Part shown: positions 44,235 through 54,731 of the stretch, piece by piece
Layout of the letters: every line of letters begins with the position of its first letter
Numbering within the stretch: position 1 is the first letter of the stretch
NCBI RefSeq assembly: GCF_002898515.1
Contig: NZ_PPFX01000026.1
Location: forward strand, 1 to 56,608
From: Geothermobacter hydrogeniphilus
Lineage (GTDB): Bacteria > Desulfobacterota > Desulfuromonadia > Desulfuromonadales > Geothermobacteraceae
DNA length: 56,608 nucleotides
Direction: 5' to 3'
Made by a program: the position numbers and the translations under genes
The notes under the pieces: model-generated
What the model was told of the DNA's origin: nothing
The model's database searches: none
The model's input: only the letters and a program-made list of their open reading frames with translations

Positions 44235-47200
44235 TTGAGTTCGACTCCGCCGTCAGAGTCTGTTTCTCCCGACCTTCAGCAGCGGCTTCGGGAACTCGAA
44301 GAAAAAGAACGTCGTTATCATGCCCTGTTCAACGGTACCTTTCAACTCTCCGGAACGATAAGTTGTGACGGTATTCTCACCGACGCCAATTCCTCGGCCT
44401 TGAGGCTTGTCGGTGTCGAACTCGCCGACGTGGTCGGTCTTCCTTTCGTTGAAACCCCCTGGTGGTCCCATTCCCCGGCAGAACAACAACGACTGCGGGA
44501 AGGAATCCGGATTGCCTGCCAGGGGAAATTCGTTCGTTTTGAAACCAGTCATGTCGACCGTCAGGGTCAGCGTCATTACATCGATTTCTCCCTCAATCCG
44601 GTCTTCGATTCCAACGGGGAGGTCGGTTACCTGATTGCCGAAGGGCGGGATATCACCGCTCATGAGGAGGCCTCGCGGGAGCTGCTGCGGCTGAAGAATC
44701 TCTATGCCGTTCTGTCCCGTGTCAATCATGCCCTGCTGCACGCCCGTGATGAGGATACCCTGCTGCAGACGATCTGTGAAATCGCGGCCGGTCAGGAAGA
44801 GATTCCCCTGGCCTGGATCGGTTTCCGTCAGAACGGCTCAACCCGGATAGAACCTCTGGCCTGGGCGGGAGAGGCCCTGGCGGCCATCCATGATTTTTTT
44901 TTCGATATCGATTGTTCCGAGCCTGTCGCGGGCAACCTGACATCGATTGAAAACCGACCGCTGGTGATCGACAGCCTGCTCGAAGAACCGGGATTTCTTC
45001 CCTGGCGGGACATCCTGAAGCATTACCGACTCTTTTCCCTGGCGGCGTTCCCCTTGTCGCGGCGAGGCGACGAGATGGAAGGGATTCTGGTTGTCTATGC
45101 CGGGACGTCCGGCTATTTTCACGGGGGCACGCTCGGACTGTTCGAGGAGATGGCTCAGAATACCTCCTATGCCCTCGGGGTTTTTGCCCGGGAACAGGAG
45201 CGCAGGCGTGCTGAAGAGGCCCTGGCCCGTAGTGAAAGCCGCTACCGGGAACTGGTTGAAAACGCCAACAGCGTGATCCTGCGCCTCGACCCGCAGGGAC
45301 GGGTCACCTTTTTCAATGAATTTGCCGAACGGTTGCTCGGCTTTGACCGCAAGGAGGTTCTCGGCCGCCCGGCCTGGGAAACCTTCGTCCCGGTGACAGA
45401 TGATTCGGGACGAAACCTCAAACGCATGCTGGAACAGCTGCTGCTGCGTCCCGAGGACTACCGCTATAACGTCAATCAGAATCTCTGCCGTGACGGCAGC
45501 CGGGTCTGGATCGCCTGGACCAACAAGATCATCGAAGATGATACCGGACAGGTGCGGGAGATTCTCAGCATCGGTCACGATATCACCGCCGAACGACAAC
45601 AGGCCGAATTGCTGGAGCGCAAGGCGAGCGAAGAGGAAATTCGCAACGCTTTGCTGCGGCTGGCGCTGGAGCCGATCTCCCAGCAGGAGTTTCTGCAGCA
45701 GTCATTGCGGCAGATTGTTCTCGCGCCCTGGCTCGGCCTGTTGCCCCAGGGGGGAATTTTTCTCTGTGCCGGTGACGGTCGGGAAATGTTTTTGGCCGCT
45801 GACTATCATTTCACGGTGGAACAACGCGATGTCTGCACCCGGGTCCGGTTCGGCGAATGTCTCTGCGGCAAGGTTGCCGCTGAACGCCGTGCCTATTTTG
45901 GCGAACAGCTTGGGGAACCCTTTGCCCGCCTGCTGAACAACCCGAAACAGGACCAGAATGTCCTGCCCCTGCTGGCCGGCGACGAACTGCTCGGAGTTCT
46001 GACGGTCTACCTGCCGACCGGTCGGCCGCGGGATGTGTTGTCGGAGGCCTTTCTCTCCGGCGCAGCCGATATCCTTGCCATCGGCATTTCCCGCCGCCAG
46101 ACGGAGATGACCCTGCGCCAGCATGACGCCCTGATGCAGCGCCTGATCGACACGATTCCGATTCCCATCTATTACAAGGACACCGAGCTGATTTACCAGG
46201 GCTGCAATGATTACTTCGCCCGCGACATCCTTGCTCTGCCGAAATCGGCAATCGTCGGCAAGAACATGTACGACATCGCCCCGGAAGACCTGGCACGGGT
46301 CTATGAAGAGGCCGATCTGGAATTGCTGCGGTCCGGAGAGACCCAGGTCTACCACACCGAAGTCCGCTATGCCGACGGCTGTCGCCACGGAGTGATCATT
46401 CACAAAGCGGTCATCATGCGTGAAGATGGAACCCCCTACGGTATTGTCGGCGCGATTCTCGACATCACCGAGCACCAGAAACTGCAGGAACAGCTGCGTC
46501 ATGCCCAGAAGGTCGAGGCCCTGGGGACCCTGACGGGTGGCATTGCTCATGATTTCAATAATATTCTTACCGCCATCATGGGGTATGCCAGCATTCTGCA
46601 GTTGAAGTTGGCCCGTGACAGCGAGATGGGCGTGATCGTCAACCAGATACTCGATACGACGGAGAAAGCCGCCAACCTGACCTATTCACTGTTGACCTAC
46701 AGCCGCAAGCAGGTAGCCAAACCGAAAGCGGTCGATATCAACCAGGCGATTTGCGGCATCGAAACCATGCTCCGACGGGTGCTGCCCGAGACCATTGAGT
46801 TTGCCACGCGGCTCTGTGAAGAGAAGCTGATGGTTCTTGCCGATCAGCCGCAACTGGAGCAGGTGCTGGTCAATATGGCGACCAATGCCAGGGATGCCAT
46901 GCCGTCCGGCGGGCGATTGGAAATTCGCAGTGAAGCTCTTGTCATCGATGAGTCTTTTGTCCGGCAGCAGGGCTTCGGCGCGCCCGGCAATTATGTACGA
47001 CTGACGGTTTCAGATAACGGAGAGGGGATTCCGGAAGAGATCGTTGATCGGATCTTCGACCCCTTTTTCACCACCAAGCAGGTGGGTCGCGGGACCGGTC
47101 TCGGGCTCTCCATCAGCTACGGGATTATCAAGCAGCATCACGGGCATATCCGGGTTGAAAGCAAGCCGGGCAAAGGAACGGTCTTCAGTATTTACCTGCC

Positions 47201-47639
47201 GTTGACCGAGCATGTCGGGACGGCGGCGGAAGAGACGGTCCGGTTGCTGCCGGCCGGTGGTTCCGAGTTGATACTGGTGGTTGAAGATGACGATGCCGTG
47301 CGGCAGGTTTCCAGGGCGGTCCTGGAAGAGGTCGGCTACAAGGTTCTGGTTGCCGTGGATGGCCGGGAAGCTCTGGATCTTTACCGGCAGCGGGAACGTG
47401 AAATTGACCTGGTTTTGACCGATATCATCATGCCGCGGATGACGGGGCTGGAACTTTTCCAGGAAATCCGCAAAAATGATCCCGAAGTCAGAATCCTCTT
47501 TACCAGTGGTTATACGTTCGACGCACTGGAGGACCACGGGATTGAAGAAGGAGAGGTAGATATTATTTTCAAGCCGGTTGCGCCCCTTGAACTCCTCGGC
47601 GGTATCCGCAGGCTGCTTGACAGCAGCAAATCCGGATAG
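44235..47639 (+). CDS. PAS/GAF hybrid histidine kinase with C-terminal receiver
   Basis: This is a soluble 1134-residue sensor. The order is PAS (about 25-145), GAF (about 155-320), PAS (about 330-450), GAF (about 460-620), PAS (about 630-750), phosphotransfer domain with His in [17 protein letters not shown], HATPase ([31 protein letters not shown]) and a receiver (about 1010-1130; VVEDDDA, Asp in [12 protein letters not shown], Lys in IFKPVA). No transmembrane helix is seen, so the signal is cytoplasmic. TTG 44235 is chosen because AGAGGGA lies six bases upstream and the first PAS domain begins soon after; the open frame from 43908 is antisense to yceH. The output target is unknown. Confidence 0.93.
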   Translation: MSSTPPSESVSPDLQQRLRELEEKERRYHALFNGTFQLSGTISCDGILTDANSSALRLVGVELADVVGLPFVETPWWSHSPAEQQRLREGIRIACQGKFVRFETSHVDRQGQRHYIDFSLNPVFDSNGEVGYLIAEGRDITAHEEASRELLRLKNLYAVLSRVNHALLHARDEDTLLQTICEIAAGQEEIPLAWIGFRQNGSTRIEPLAWAGEALAAIHDFFFDIDCSEPVAGNLTSIENRPLVIDSLLEEPGFLPWRDILKHYRLFSLAAFPLSRRGDEMEGILVVYAGTSGYFHGGTLGLFEEMAQNTSYALGVFAREQERRRAEEALARSESRYRELVENANSVILRLDPQGRVTFFNEFAERLLGFDRKEVLGRPAWETFVPVTDDSGRNLKRMLEQLLLRPEDYRYNVNQNLCRDGSRVWIAWTNKIIEDDTGQVREILSIGHDITAERQQAELLERKASEEEIRNALLRLALEPISQQEFLQQSLRQIVLAPWLGLLPQGGIFLCAGDGREMFLAADYHFTVEQRDVCTRVRFGECLCGKVAAERRAYFGEQLGEPFARLLNNPKQDQNVLPLLAGDELLGVLTVYLPTGRPRDVLSEAFLSGAADILAIGISRRQTEMTLRQHDALMQRLIDTIPIPIYYKDTELIYQGCNDYFARDILALPKSAIVGKNMYDIAPEDLARVYEEADLELLRSGETQVYHTEVRYADGCRHGVIIHKAVIMREDGTPYGIVGAILDITEHQKLQEQLRHAQKVEALGTLTGGIAHDFNNILTAIMGYASILQLKLARDSEMGVIVNQILDTTEKAANLTYSLLTYSRKQVAKPKAVDINQAICGIETMLRRVLPETIEFATRLCEEKLMVLADQPQLEQVLVNMATNARDAMPSGGRLEIRSEALVIDESFVRQQGFGAPGNYVRLTVSDNGEGIPEEIVDRIFDPFFTTKQVGRGTGLGLSISYGIIKQHHGHIRVESKPGKGTVFSIYLPLTEHVGTAAEETVRLLPAGGSELILVVEDDDAVRQVSRAVLEEVGYKVLVAVDGREALDLYRQREREIDLVLTDIIMPRMTGLELFQEIRKNDPEVRILFTSGYTFDALEDHGIEEGEVDIIFKPVAPLELLGGIRRLLDSSKSG

Positions 47640-47673
47640 TGGATCGCGCTGCCCCGGATTCTTCAGCCGACTG

Positions 47674-48264
47674 TCAATTCCCGCGTTTAAGTCTCAGGGT
47701 GGAAAATTCTTGCAGCATCCTGTTTTCAACCAGTTCGCAGCCGAGTCGTTGATAGGCCTGGCGGACATCGAAGTTGTATTCCCAGAGGATTCCCGACAGC
47801 AGCAGGTGTCCTCCGGACCTGACACCTGCCACCAGTTGGTCGGCGAGATCGAGCAGCAGGTCGCCGTAGATATTGGCCACCACCAGGTCGAAAACTTCAC
47901 CCTTGAGACTCGCAAGCGTGCCGGTCACGAGGCGGACCCGGGTCCGCAGGTCGTTGAGGGCACAGTTATGCTCACAGGTTCGTATCGCATCCGGACTGAT
48001 GTCGACGCAGACCGCATCGTCGGCACCGAGTTTCAGCGCGCCGATGGCCAGGATGCCGGTTCCACTGCCGAGATCGAGCAGCCGACTGCCCTTGATTTCG
48101 GGCATCCGTTCCATCATTTCGAGGCAGCTGGCCGTGGTTTCGTGTTCACCCGACCCGAAGGCTCCCTTGTCGATGATCAGCTTGATACGCCGGTCCTCCG
48201 GGGCGGGAAGGCCGGGTTTGACAATGCGAAAAAGATTCCCGATTTCAAATTGATCACTAGTCAT
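47674..48264 (-). CDS. Short PrmA-like class I SAM methyltransferase
   Basis: The 196-residue product matches the catalytic half of ribosomal protein L11 methyltransferase PrmA: GAFGSGEHETTASCLEMM, SAM motif I LLDLGSGTGILAIGALKLGA, VDISPDAIRTCEHN, and VVANIYGDLLLDLAD at the position of PrmA's VANI motif. It lacks the N-terminal L11-recognition domain of about 90 residues, so the substrate is probably another protein or small molecule. ATG 48264 is preceded by AAGGGATC. The frame is open upstream to 48408 without similarity. It converges on the hybrid kinase gene with a 34-base gap. Confidence 0.85.
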   Translation of the reverse strand: MTSDQFEIGNLFRIVKPGLPAPEDRRIKLIIDKGAFGSGEHETTASCLEMMERMPEIKGSRLLDLGSGTGILAIGALKLGADDAVCVDISPDAIRTCEHNCALNDLRTRVRLVTGTLASLKGEVFDLVVANIYGDLLLDLADQLVAGVRSGGHLLLSGILWEYNFDVRQAYQRLGCELVENRMLQEFSTLRLKRGN

Positions 48265-48441
48265 AGTTGATCCCTTTTCGAGTTTCTGGCCGGAGAGTGA
48301 AAACATCGGGCTCCCCGGGTTGAGCAAAAATATCCGGATGCCGGGTGTCCGCAGCCCCGCGCCATAAGGCGTATCGGAAGGTAGGTCGTTGATGCGGAGC
48401 AGGGACAACGCCGCAGATGGATGTTTTTCATCAGCCGGTTG

Positions 48442-49386
48442 CTACAGGCCGCAGGCGTGCAGGATGATCAGCATCAGGGTGTAGCTGAGCATTGACAGCA
48501 GGGTGGTGTGCATGACAATGGTGCCGGCCAGCTCCGCATCTCCCTTCAACTCTGCGGCCATGATGAAGTTGGCGGTGGCGGCCGGGGCTCCTGATAAGAG
48601 CAGGCCGACGGCCAGGTCAAGTCCGCGGATCCCCAGGGAAATCAGCACCAGGGCGGTGAGCGCCGGCATCAGCAGCAACTTGACCAGACCGGCCATGCTC
48701 GCCAGGCGGATGTCACCGCGCAGGCGCCGCAGGGAAAAGGATCCGCCGATGGCCATCAGCGCCAGGGGAAGGGTCATGCCGGTCGCGATGTGCAGGGTGC
48801 TGACGAACAGCCGCGGCAGGGGCAGTTCTGCCAGGCTCCAGAGAATACCGGCCGCGGAAGCGATAATCAACGGGTTGAGCAGGATCTGTTTCAGCCAGGA
48901 TTTCAGGCTGAGTCCCCCGCCATTGTTGCGGTGCGGCAGGGTGAGGACGGTGATGGAGCCGAGGTTGTAAAGCGGGACCAGGAAGCCCATCAGGATTCCG
49001 GCCCGGGTCAGGCCGTTTTCACCATAAGCGTTGAGGACCATCGCCAGCCCCATGTAGGCGAGATTGCCGCGGCAGGCTCCCTGGCTGAATACACCACGGG
49101 CCGCCGCCGGCAGTCCGATGATGCCGCCGGCGAGGTAAGTGACGCAAAACAGCACCACCGCCACCACCATGCAGCCGAGGACCAGGATCGGATTGAAGTT
49201 GGCGAAAAAGTCAGCCGTACCGATTTTATAGAAGAGCAGCAGCGGCAGGCAGACGTAATAGACCAGCCGATTGACGGTGGCGAGGAACGGCGCATCGATG
49301 AGTTCGATGCGGCGCAGGAAGAAACCGAGGGCGATGACCAGGAAGACCGGCAGGACAATATTTATGATATCGATGAACAGTTGCAT
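48442..49386 (-). CDS. AEC-family (auxin efflux carrier-like) transporter
   Basis: This inner-membrane permease of 314 residues has about ten hydrophobic segments in two five-helix halves. It begins IDIINIVLPVFLVIALGFFLRR, a typical AEC/BART start, and has the NxxxxG-type broken helices GNLAYMGLAMVLNAYGENG and GAPAATANFIMAAELKGDAELA. Bacterial members move small carboxylates such as malate or malonate; the substrate here is not known. ATG 49386 is preferred over the upstream open frame (to 49434). It is divergent from the NtrB-type kinase with 124 bases between them. Confidence 0.9.
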   Translation of the reverse strand: MQLFIDIINIVLPVFLVIALGFFLRRIELIDAPFLATVNRLVYYVCLPLLLFYKIGTADFFANFNPILVLGCMVVAVVLFCVTYLAGGIIGLPAAARGVFSQGACRGNLAYMGLAMVLNAYGENGLTRAGILMGFLVPLYNLGSITVLTLPHRNNGGGLSLKSWLKQILLNPLIIASAAGILWSLAELPLPRLFVSTLHIATGMTLPLALMAIGGSFSLRRLRGDIRLASMAGLVKLLLMPALTALVLISLGIRGLDLAVGLLLSGAPAATANFIMAAELKGDAELAGTIVMHTTLLSMLSYTLMLIILHACGL

Positions 49387-49510
49387 GAGGCGCTCCGCGG
49401 CGCAATATAACCCGGAGGCGGGTGGCAGGTCCACATCTTTTGCCGCCGAATTTTTGGCAAACGGGCCGAAAATACTTGCACTTTAGCGGTTCATCGGGAA
49501 CAATCCGATC

Positions 49511-50611
49511 ATGCGTGCCAATCATCTGCTGCGACTTTGCGTCTTGTTTGTTCTGGTTGGGGCGGTCACCGCCCTGCACTATACGACCAATACCAGTCTC
49601 GACGAGTTTCACGACATCTACCGTAGGCTCTATTACCTGCCGATCGTGCTGGGTGGAATCTGGTACGCGATTCGCGGCGGAGTCGCCACCTCGTTGCTGA
49701 TTTCCATTCTGTACGCTCCCCACGTGATTTTCCAGTGGGGGCACCATCCGGCAACCAACCTGGAGCAGTACCTGGAAATCCTGCTCTATAATGCCATCGG
49801 CCTGCTGACCGGTGTTCTCAGTGCCCGTGAACAGGCCCAGTCGATGCGTTACCGCAAAACGGCTGAACGGCTTGAAGAAAGCTATTCCCGGTTGCGTGAG
49901 CAGGCCGATCAACTGCTGGAAGTTGAAGAACAGTTGCGTCGTGCCGACCGACTTTCGGCGTTGGGTGAACTCTCCGCCGGGCTGGCTCATGAAATCCGCA
50001 ACCCCCTCGGATCGATTCGCGGCACGGCCGAAATTCTGCGTGATGGTATCCCGGCTGACAGTCCCCATCAGGAATTTGCCGCTATCCTGATCAAGGAAGT
50101 TGACCGCCTGAACCAGGTGGTGCAGGATTTCCTCGATTTTGCCCGTCCGGGTAAAATCGAGGCGGGCCGGGTTGATCTGAACCAGATGGTTGACGAGGTT
50201 CTCGCCCTGTCCGGGCGGATGCTGCAGAAAAGCCGAACCGAGCTGCAGGTGGACAAGGCGAGCATCCCCTGCTGCCGGGGGAATGCCGAACAGTTGAAGC
50301 AGGCGCTGCTCAACCTGGTCCTCAATGCGATGCAGGCGATGCCGGACGGCGGTATACTTCGGGTGACAACCGGGCAGAAGGGTAATCAGCTTTTTATTGC
50401 CGTCAGCGACAGTGGCCAGGGGATTTCCGCGGAAATGCAGAACCGGATTTTCGATCCTTTTTTCACCACCCGGCATGAGGGGACCGGTCTCGGCCTGGCA
50501 ATTTCCGGTCGTATTGTCCGTGGTCATGGCGGCCGGATTGATGTCAACAGTGAACCGGGGCAGGGCGCGACCTTTACTCTTTCTCTGCCCTGTTCCGAAT
50601 CGATGGAGTAG
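49511..50611 (+). CDS. Membrane histidine kinase, NtrB/AtoS-like
   Basis: The 366-residue kinase has three to four N-terminal membrane segments (about 7-105: LLRLCVLFVLVGAVTAL, LPIVLGGIWYAIRGGVATSLLISI, ILLYNAIGLLTGVL), a coiled coil (about 110-150), the phosphotransfer His in GLAHEIRNPLGSIRG, and a HATPase domain (NLVLNAMQAM, DSGQGIS, FDPFFTT, GTGLGLAIS). There is no extracytoplasmic domain of any size, so the signal is probably sensed within the membrane. The sigma-54 regulator gene begins three bases after the stop, so the two form a cognate pair. Confidence 0.95.
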   Translation: MRANHLLRLCVLFVLVGAVTALHYTTNTSLDEFHDIYRRLYYLPIVLGGIWYAIRGGVATSLLISILYAPHVIFQWGHHPATNLEQYLEILLYNAIGLLTGVLSAREQAQSMRYRKTAERLEESYSRLREQADQLLEVEEQLRRADRLSALGELSAGLAHEIRNPLGSIRGTAEILRDGIPADSPHQEFAAILIKEVDRLNQVVQDFLDFARPGKIEAGRVDLNQMVDEVLALSGRMLQKSRTELQVDKASIPCCRGNAEQLKQALLNLVLNAMQAMPDGGILRVTTGQKGNQLFIAVSDSGQGISAEMQNRIFDPFFTTRHEGTGLGLAISGRIVRGHGGRIDVNSEPGQGATFTLSLPCSESME

Positions 50612-50614
50612 GCG

Positions 50615-51958
50615 ATGTCACAGATCCTGGTTGTTGATGATGATGATTCCCTCCGGCGGGTCATTGAATTTCAGCTTTCCCAGGCCGGTTATCGGGTTGC
50701 CACCGCCGAGGACGGTCATCGCGGGTTGGAATTGTTTCGCAAGCTGCAGCCGACCCTGGTGATCAGCGATGTGCAGATGCCCGGCATTTCCGGCGACGAT
50801 CTGCTGGCCGCGATCCGCGCCGAGGCCCCGGAAACCATGGTGATCATGGTGACTGCCTTCGGTACGGTGGAGAAGGCGGTGGAAGCGATGCGCGCCGGAG
50901 CGCATGACTATCTCACCAAACCTTTCTCCCGTGATGCCCTGTTGCTCTGTGTGGAACGGGCGCTTACCTTCCGCGGCCTGGAAAAGGACAACCGCCGGTT
51001 GCGCGAAGAGTTGCGCGGCCAGCATGCGCTGGACAGCCTGATCGGTGTTTCCGAGTCGATGCAGGAGGTCAAGCGGATGATTTCCCGGGTCGCCGCCAGT
51101 GAGGCGAGCGTCCTGCTGCTGGGCGAAAGCGGCACCGGCAAGGAACTGGTCGCCCGCGCCATCCATCAGGGGAGTGGTCGGGCTCATGAGCCTTTCATTC
51201 CGGTCAACTGCGCCGCCATTCCTTCTGAACTGCTGGAAAGTGAACTTTTCGGCCATCTGAAAGGGGCCTTTACCGGCGCGGTCAAGGATCGTCAGGGGAA
51301 ATTCATCCAGGCCGACGGCGGGACCATCTTTCTGGATGAGGTTGGCGACCTGCCTCTTGATCTGCAGCCGAAGCTGTTGCGGGTGTTGCAGGAAATGGAA
51401 GTCGAACCGGTCGGCGGTGTGGCGCGCAAAATCGATGTGCGGGTGATCGCCGCCACCAACCTCGACCTGCAGACAGCTATTGCCGAAGGCCGTTTTCGGG
51501 AGGATCTCTATTACCGCCTGGCCGTGATTCCGATCCAGTTGCCCGCTCTGCGACGGAGGCCGGAAGATATCGCCCTGCTGGCAAGACACTTTGTCGCGCG
51601 CTATGCCGGCGGCCAGGAGGTTGATATCGATCCCGAAGTTCTCGATCGGTTCAGGGCGTACCGTTGGCCCGGCAATGTCAGGGAGCTTGAAAACAGCATC
51701 GAGCGGATGTTGGTCCTGCGGCGTGGGGAGAGTCTCGGAGTCGATGACCTCCCTCCCGCCATTCTCCGGCCTGACAGCCCTGTATCGGGAAACGTGCTGC
51801 AGTTGCCGGAGGAGGGCTATCCCCTCGAACAGCTGGAAAAGGAAGCGGTGATGCTGGCCCTTGAGCGATGCGGGGGAAACCAGTCGCGGGCGGCCCGTTT
51901 CCTCAGTATCCCCCGGCATGTCCTTTTGTACCGGATGGAGAAGTTCGGGATTAAATAA
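50615..51958 (+). CDS. NtrC-type sigma-54-dependent response regulator, partner of the upstream kinase
   Basis: The 447-residue activator has a receiver (1-120; VDDDD, Asp in VISDVQMPG, Lys in YLTKPFS), AAA+ domain (about 140-375; [31 protein letters not shown]) and C-terminal Fis-type helix-turn-helix ([24 protein letters not shown]). The C terminus is short, ending eight residues after the helix-turn-helix. Co-transcribed with the membrane kinase upstream, it should drive RpoN promoters. The HtrA gene follows after 78 bases and is one candidate target. Confidence 0.96.
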   Translation: MSQILVVDDDDSLRRVIEFQLSQAGYRVATAEDGHRGLELFRKLQPTLVISDVQMPGISGDDLLAAIRAEAPETMVIMVTAFGTVEKAVEAMRAGAHDYLTKPFSRDALLLCVERALTFRGLEKDNRRLREELRGQHALDSLIGVSESMQEVKRMISRVAASEASVLLLGESGTGKELVARAIHQGSGRAHEPFIPVNCAAIPSELLESELFGHLKGAFTGAVKDRQGKFIQADGGTIFLDEVGDLPLDLQPKLLRVLQEMEVEPVGGVARKIDVRVIAATNLDLQTAIAEGRFREDLYYRLAVIPIQLPALRRRPEDIALLARHFVARYAGGQEVDIDPEVLDRFRAYRWPGNVRELENSIERMLVLRRGESLGVDDLPPAILRPDSPVSGNVLQLPEEGYPLEQLEKEAVMLALERCGGNQSRAARFLSIPRHVLLYRMEKFGIK

Positions 51959-52036
51959 GATGTGAGATGGTGGTTGTCTCAAGGCCCGGTGCGGGCTGCG
52001 GACTGCGGACAATCAAGTTTTCCGGAGTTTTTTTTC

Positions 52037-53359
52037 ATGTATCGGTTTTGTTTGCTGATGATTATCGTTCTGTCGGGGCTGTTGACCGTCCCGGTTTTCG
52101 CTTCGCAGGCCCAGCGTCGGACGCCGGTTGTGACGGCCGTTGAAAAGGCCGGACCGGCGGTGGTAAATATTCGTACCGAGCAGATTGTCGAGCGTCATCG
52201 CTCGCCGTTTTTCGGCTTTGGCGGTTCCCTGTTCGATGAGTTTTTCCGCGGGTTTGCCGCGCCGCGCAGTTATACCACCCAGGCGCTTGGTTCCGGAGTT
52301 CTGATCGATGGCAGCGGCCTGATCTTGACCAATGCTCATGTCATCAACCGGGCTTCGAGGATCTTTGTCGCCCTGCAGGGGAGGACCAAAGAGATCGAGG
52401 CCAAACTGGTCGGCAAGGATGAGCGTCTCGACCTGGCTCTGGTGCGGATTCCCCGGCAGGGGCGCAAGGCCTATCCTTTTCTGCCCCTCGGTACCTCGGA
52501 TGATCTGATGGTCGGCGAGACGGTCATCGCCATCGGCAATCCTCTCGGTCTCGGCAGCTCCATCACCACCGGAGTCGTCAGCGGGCCGTTACGGGCCCTG
52601 ACTCTGAGCGAGGACTTCATGGCGGTCTTCATCCAGACCGATGCGTTGATCAATCCCGGGAATTCCGGTGGGCCGTTGATCAATCTCGATGGCAAGCTCA
52701 TCGGCATCAGTACCGCCATCGCCAAACAGGCCCAGGGGATAGGTTTTTCCATCCCCGTCGATATCATTCGCCGGGTACTGGAGGATTTGAAGAAATATGG
52801 TCGTGTGCGGCGCAGTTTTCTCGGCGTGATTCCCGGGCGGACCGGTGACCGGTTTGCCGCCGCTCGCGGTTACGGCGGGGTGCTGGTGACAGAAATTGTT
52901 CCCGGTTCCCCTGCCGACAAGGCAGGACTGGAATTGGCGGATGTGATTCTCTCTCTCGATAATGTCCCGGTTGAAACCCCGGGGGAACTGCTCAACATCC
53001 TCAGTTCGTATGCCCCCGGAAACCGTCTGGAGATGACTTATCTGCGAGGAACGAAAGAACACCGGCAGGAAATTGAACTGACCGCCTTCCCGACGGGCTA
53101 CGCGTTGCAGTATGCCTCGCAGACCTTCGGTTTCACGGTGGAAGAGCGCAAGGGGCGGTTGCTGGTTGCCGATCTTGTCAATGACGGACCGGCGGACCGG
53201 GTTGGTATGCGGCATGGAGACCTGGTGGTCGAGGTCGCCGGAGAGAAAGTGAAAAATCTGGACGATTATGTGCGGGTGATGAAAGAACAGTTCGGGCGTC
53301 TGCCGGTGCAGTTTCTGGTCGTCCGCGGCAATCAGGGGTACTATATTGATCTGCCCTGA
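52037..53359 (+). CDS. HtrA/DegP-family periplasmic serine protease
   Basis: The 440-residue protein has a signal peptide (FCLLMIIVLSGLLTVPVFA), so it acts in the periplasm as a protease/chaperone for misfolded envelope proteins. The trypsin-like domain carries His101 (TNAHVIN), Asp132 (LDLALVRI) and Ser210 (NPGNSGGPL). Two PDZ domains follow (about 265-350 and 360-440; GVLVTEIVPGSPADKAGL and LLVADLVNDGPADRVGM). The long frame upstream of ATG 52037 lacks similarity. It has the same direction as the NtrB/NtrC pair, 78 bases downstream. Confidence 0.95.
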   Translation: MYRFCLLMIIVLSGLLTVPVFASQAQRRTPVVTAVEKAGPAVVNIRTEQIVERHRSPFFGFGGSLFDEFFRGFAAPRSYTTQALGSGVLIDGSGLILTNAHVINRASRIFVALQGRTKEIEAKLVGKDERLDLALVRIPRQGRKAYPFLPLGTSDDLMVGETVIAIGNPLGLGSSITTGVVSGPLRALTLSEDFMAVFIQTDALINPGNSGGPLINLDGKLIGISTAIAKQAQGIGFSIPVDIIRRVLEDLKKYGRVRRSFLGVIPGRTGDRFAAARGYGGVLVTEIVPGSPADKAGLELADVILSLDNVPVETPGELLNILSSYAPGNRLEMTYLRGTKEHRQEIELTAFPTGYALQYASQTFGFTVEERKGRLLVADLVNDGPADRVGMRHGDLVVEVAGEKVKNLDDYVRVMKEQFGRLPVQFLVVRGNQGYYIDLP

Positions 53360-53376
53360 CCTGACCGTCTGCCGCC

Positions 53377-53405
53377 TTGACTTTTGTTCGGGGCACGGCT
53401 AAAAA
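53377..53405 (+). promoter_or_regulatory. Candidate sigma-70-type promoter of the tlpA-ccdA unit
   Basis: TTGACT (53377-53382), a 17-base spacer and TAAAAA (53400-53405) predict transcription from about 53412, leaving a leader of some 30 bases before ATG 53445. This makes the thioredoxin-like and CcdA genes a unit separable from htrA. Confidence 0.5.
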
Positions 53406-53444
53406 GGACCGGTTGTGTTCCTGTTGATTCGGAAAGGATTTTTC

Positions 53445-53978
53445 ATGCCGCGCGTCTTGGTTTCTTTTTTTCTGTGTATGGTTCTGGGCCTGCCCGCGGG
53501 GGCTCTGGCTGGAAGCTCACGGCCGCAAAGCGCGCCGGGAGGTGCCGTCCTGGTCGGTCAGCAGGCGCCGGCGGTTGACCTTGAACGGGTCGGCGGCGGC
53601 CGTGTCCGCCTGGCTGACCTGCGCGGCAAGATTGTCCTGGTGAACTTCTGGGCGACCTGGTGTCCGCCCTGCAAGGCCGAGATGCCCTCCATGGAACGGC
53701 TCTATGCGCGGCTGCACAAGAAGGGACTGGAAATCCTCGCCATCAATGTCGAGGCAGACGGCAAGGAAATTCTGCCGAAGTTTCTGAAGAAGCACCCGCA
53801 CACCTTTCCGGTGCTGATGGATACCGAAGGGGATGTGCAGAGCAGCTACGGTGTCTTCCGCTTTCCGGAAACCTTCGTGGTCGGCAAGGACGGCAAGGTG
53901 CTGGAGCATATTATCGGCGGACGTGACTGGTCCGACAAGCAGACGCTGGACAAATTTTCCAAGCTGATCGGGAACTGA
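53445..53978 (+). CDS. TlpA/ResA-like thiol-disulfide oxidoreductase, exported
   Basis: The 177-residue product has a signal peptide (LVSFFLCMVLGLPAGALA) and a thioredoxin-like domain (about 40-177) of the AhpC/TSA-TlpA type, with the redox motif WCPPC in NFWATWCPPCKAEMPS and the cis-Pro region FRFPETFVV. It should keep haem-binding cysteines of apocytochromes reduced in the periplasm, receiving electrons through the CcdA protein encoded three bases downstream. ATG 53445 follows GGAAAGGA; the frame is open from 53415. Confidence 0.93.
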   Translation: MPRVLVSFFLCMVLGLPAGALAGSSRPQSAPGGAVLVGQQAPAVDLERVGGGRVRLADLRGKIVLVNFWATWCPPCKAEMPSMERLYARLHKKGLEILAINVEADGKEILPKFLKKHPHTFPVLMDTEGDVQSSYGVFRFPETFVVGKDGKVLEHIIGGRDWSDKQTLDKFSKLIGN

Positions 53979-53981
53979 CCC

Positions 53982-54731
53982 ATGACCTCCAGTGGCGACA
54001 TTACGACCTGGATTGCCTTTTCGGCAGGGATTCTGTCCTTCTTTTCCCCCTGTGTGCTGCCGCTGATTCCGTCCTATATCACGTATATCACCGGACTCTC
54101 CTTCGGCCAGATCCAGGAGGCTCATCCCAGCGCCAAGGTGCGGATGACGATTCTGCTGCATTCGCTGGTCTTTATTCTCGGTTTCTCGGCTGTTTTCATC
54201 AGCCTCGGCGCCATTGCCGGACTGGCGTCCAGCGCCTTCCAGAGCCATTTGCGCGAAGGTCTTCTCTGGGTGCAGAAAATCGGCGGGGTGCTGATTTTTC
54301 TCTTCGGCATCCACCTGACCGGTCTGTTTCACTTCGGCATTCTGCTCGGAGAAAAACGGGTGCAGATCCAGCGCAAGCCGACAGGGTTTGTCGGCACCTT
54401 CCTGGTCGGCATCGCCTTCGCCGCCGGCTGGACGCCCTGTATCGGACCGATTCTCGGCGCCATTCTCGCCATGGCGGCAGGGACCACCGGTGGCACCGGA
54501 CGGGGAGTTTTTCTGCTGACCATGTACTCCATGGGGCTCGGTGTTCCGTTCCTGATTTCCGGGCTGCTGTTTCACAGTTTTCTGTCTTTCTTCAACAAGT
54601 TCCGCAAGCATATTCGGCTGGTGGAGATTGGGACCGGTCTGCTGCTGATGGTGGTCGGGGTGATGCTTTTCTTTGATCTTTTCAGCATGTTGACGGGGTT
54701 TTTGTATCGCTATCTCCCCATGACCGGCTGA
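53982..54731 (+). CDS. ccdA: CcdA-type cytochrome c biogenesis / thiol electron-transfer membrane protein
   Basis: This 249-residue inner-membrane protein has six hydrophobic helices. The two redox cysteines sit in FSPCVLP (helix 1) and WTPCIGP (helix 4), as expected for the CcdA/DsbD-beta family, which carries electrons from cytoplasmic thioredoxin to periplasmic thiol proteins. Adjacent to the TlpA-like gene it forms a c-type cytochrome maturation module, which fits the 36-haem cytochrome encoded about 20 kb upstream. Its stop codon lies at the first base of a palindromic element. Confidence 0.95.
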   Translation: MTSSGDITTWIAFSAGILSFFSPCVLPLIPSYITYITGLSFGQIQEAHPSAKVRMTILLHSLVFILGFSAVFISLGAIAGLASSAFQSHLREGLLWVQKIGGVLIFLFGIHLTGLFHFGILLGEKRVQIQRKPTGFVGTFLVGIAFAAGWTPCIGPILGAILAMAAGTTGGTGRGVFLLTMYSMGLGVPFLISGLLFHSFLSFFNKFRKHIRLVEIGTGLLLMVVGVMLFFDLFSMLTGFLYRYLPMTG

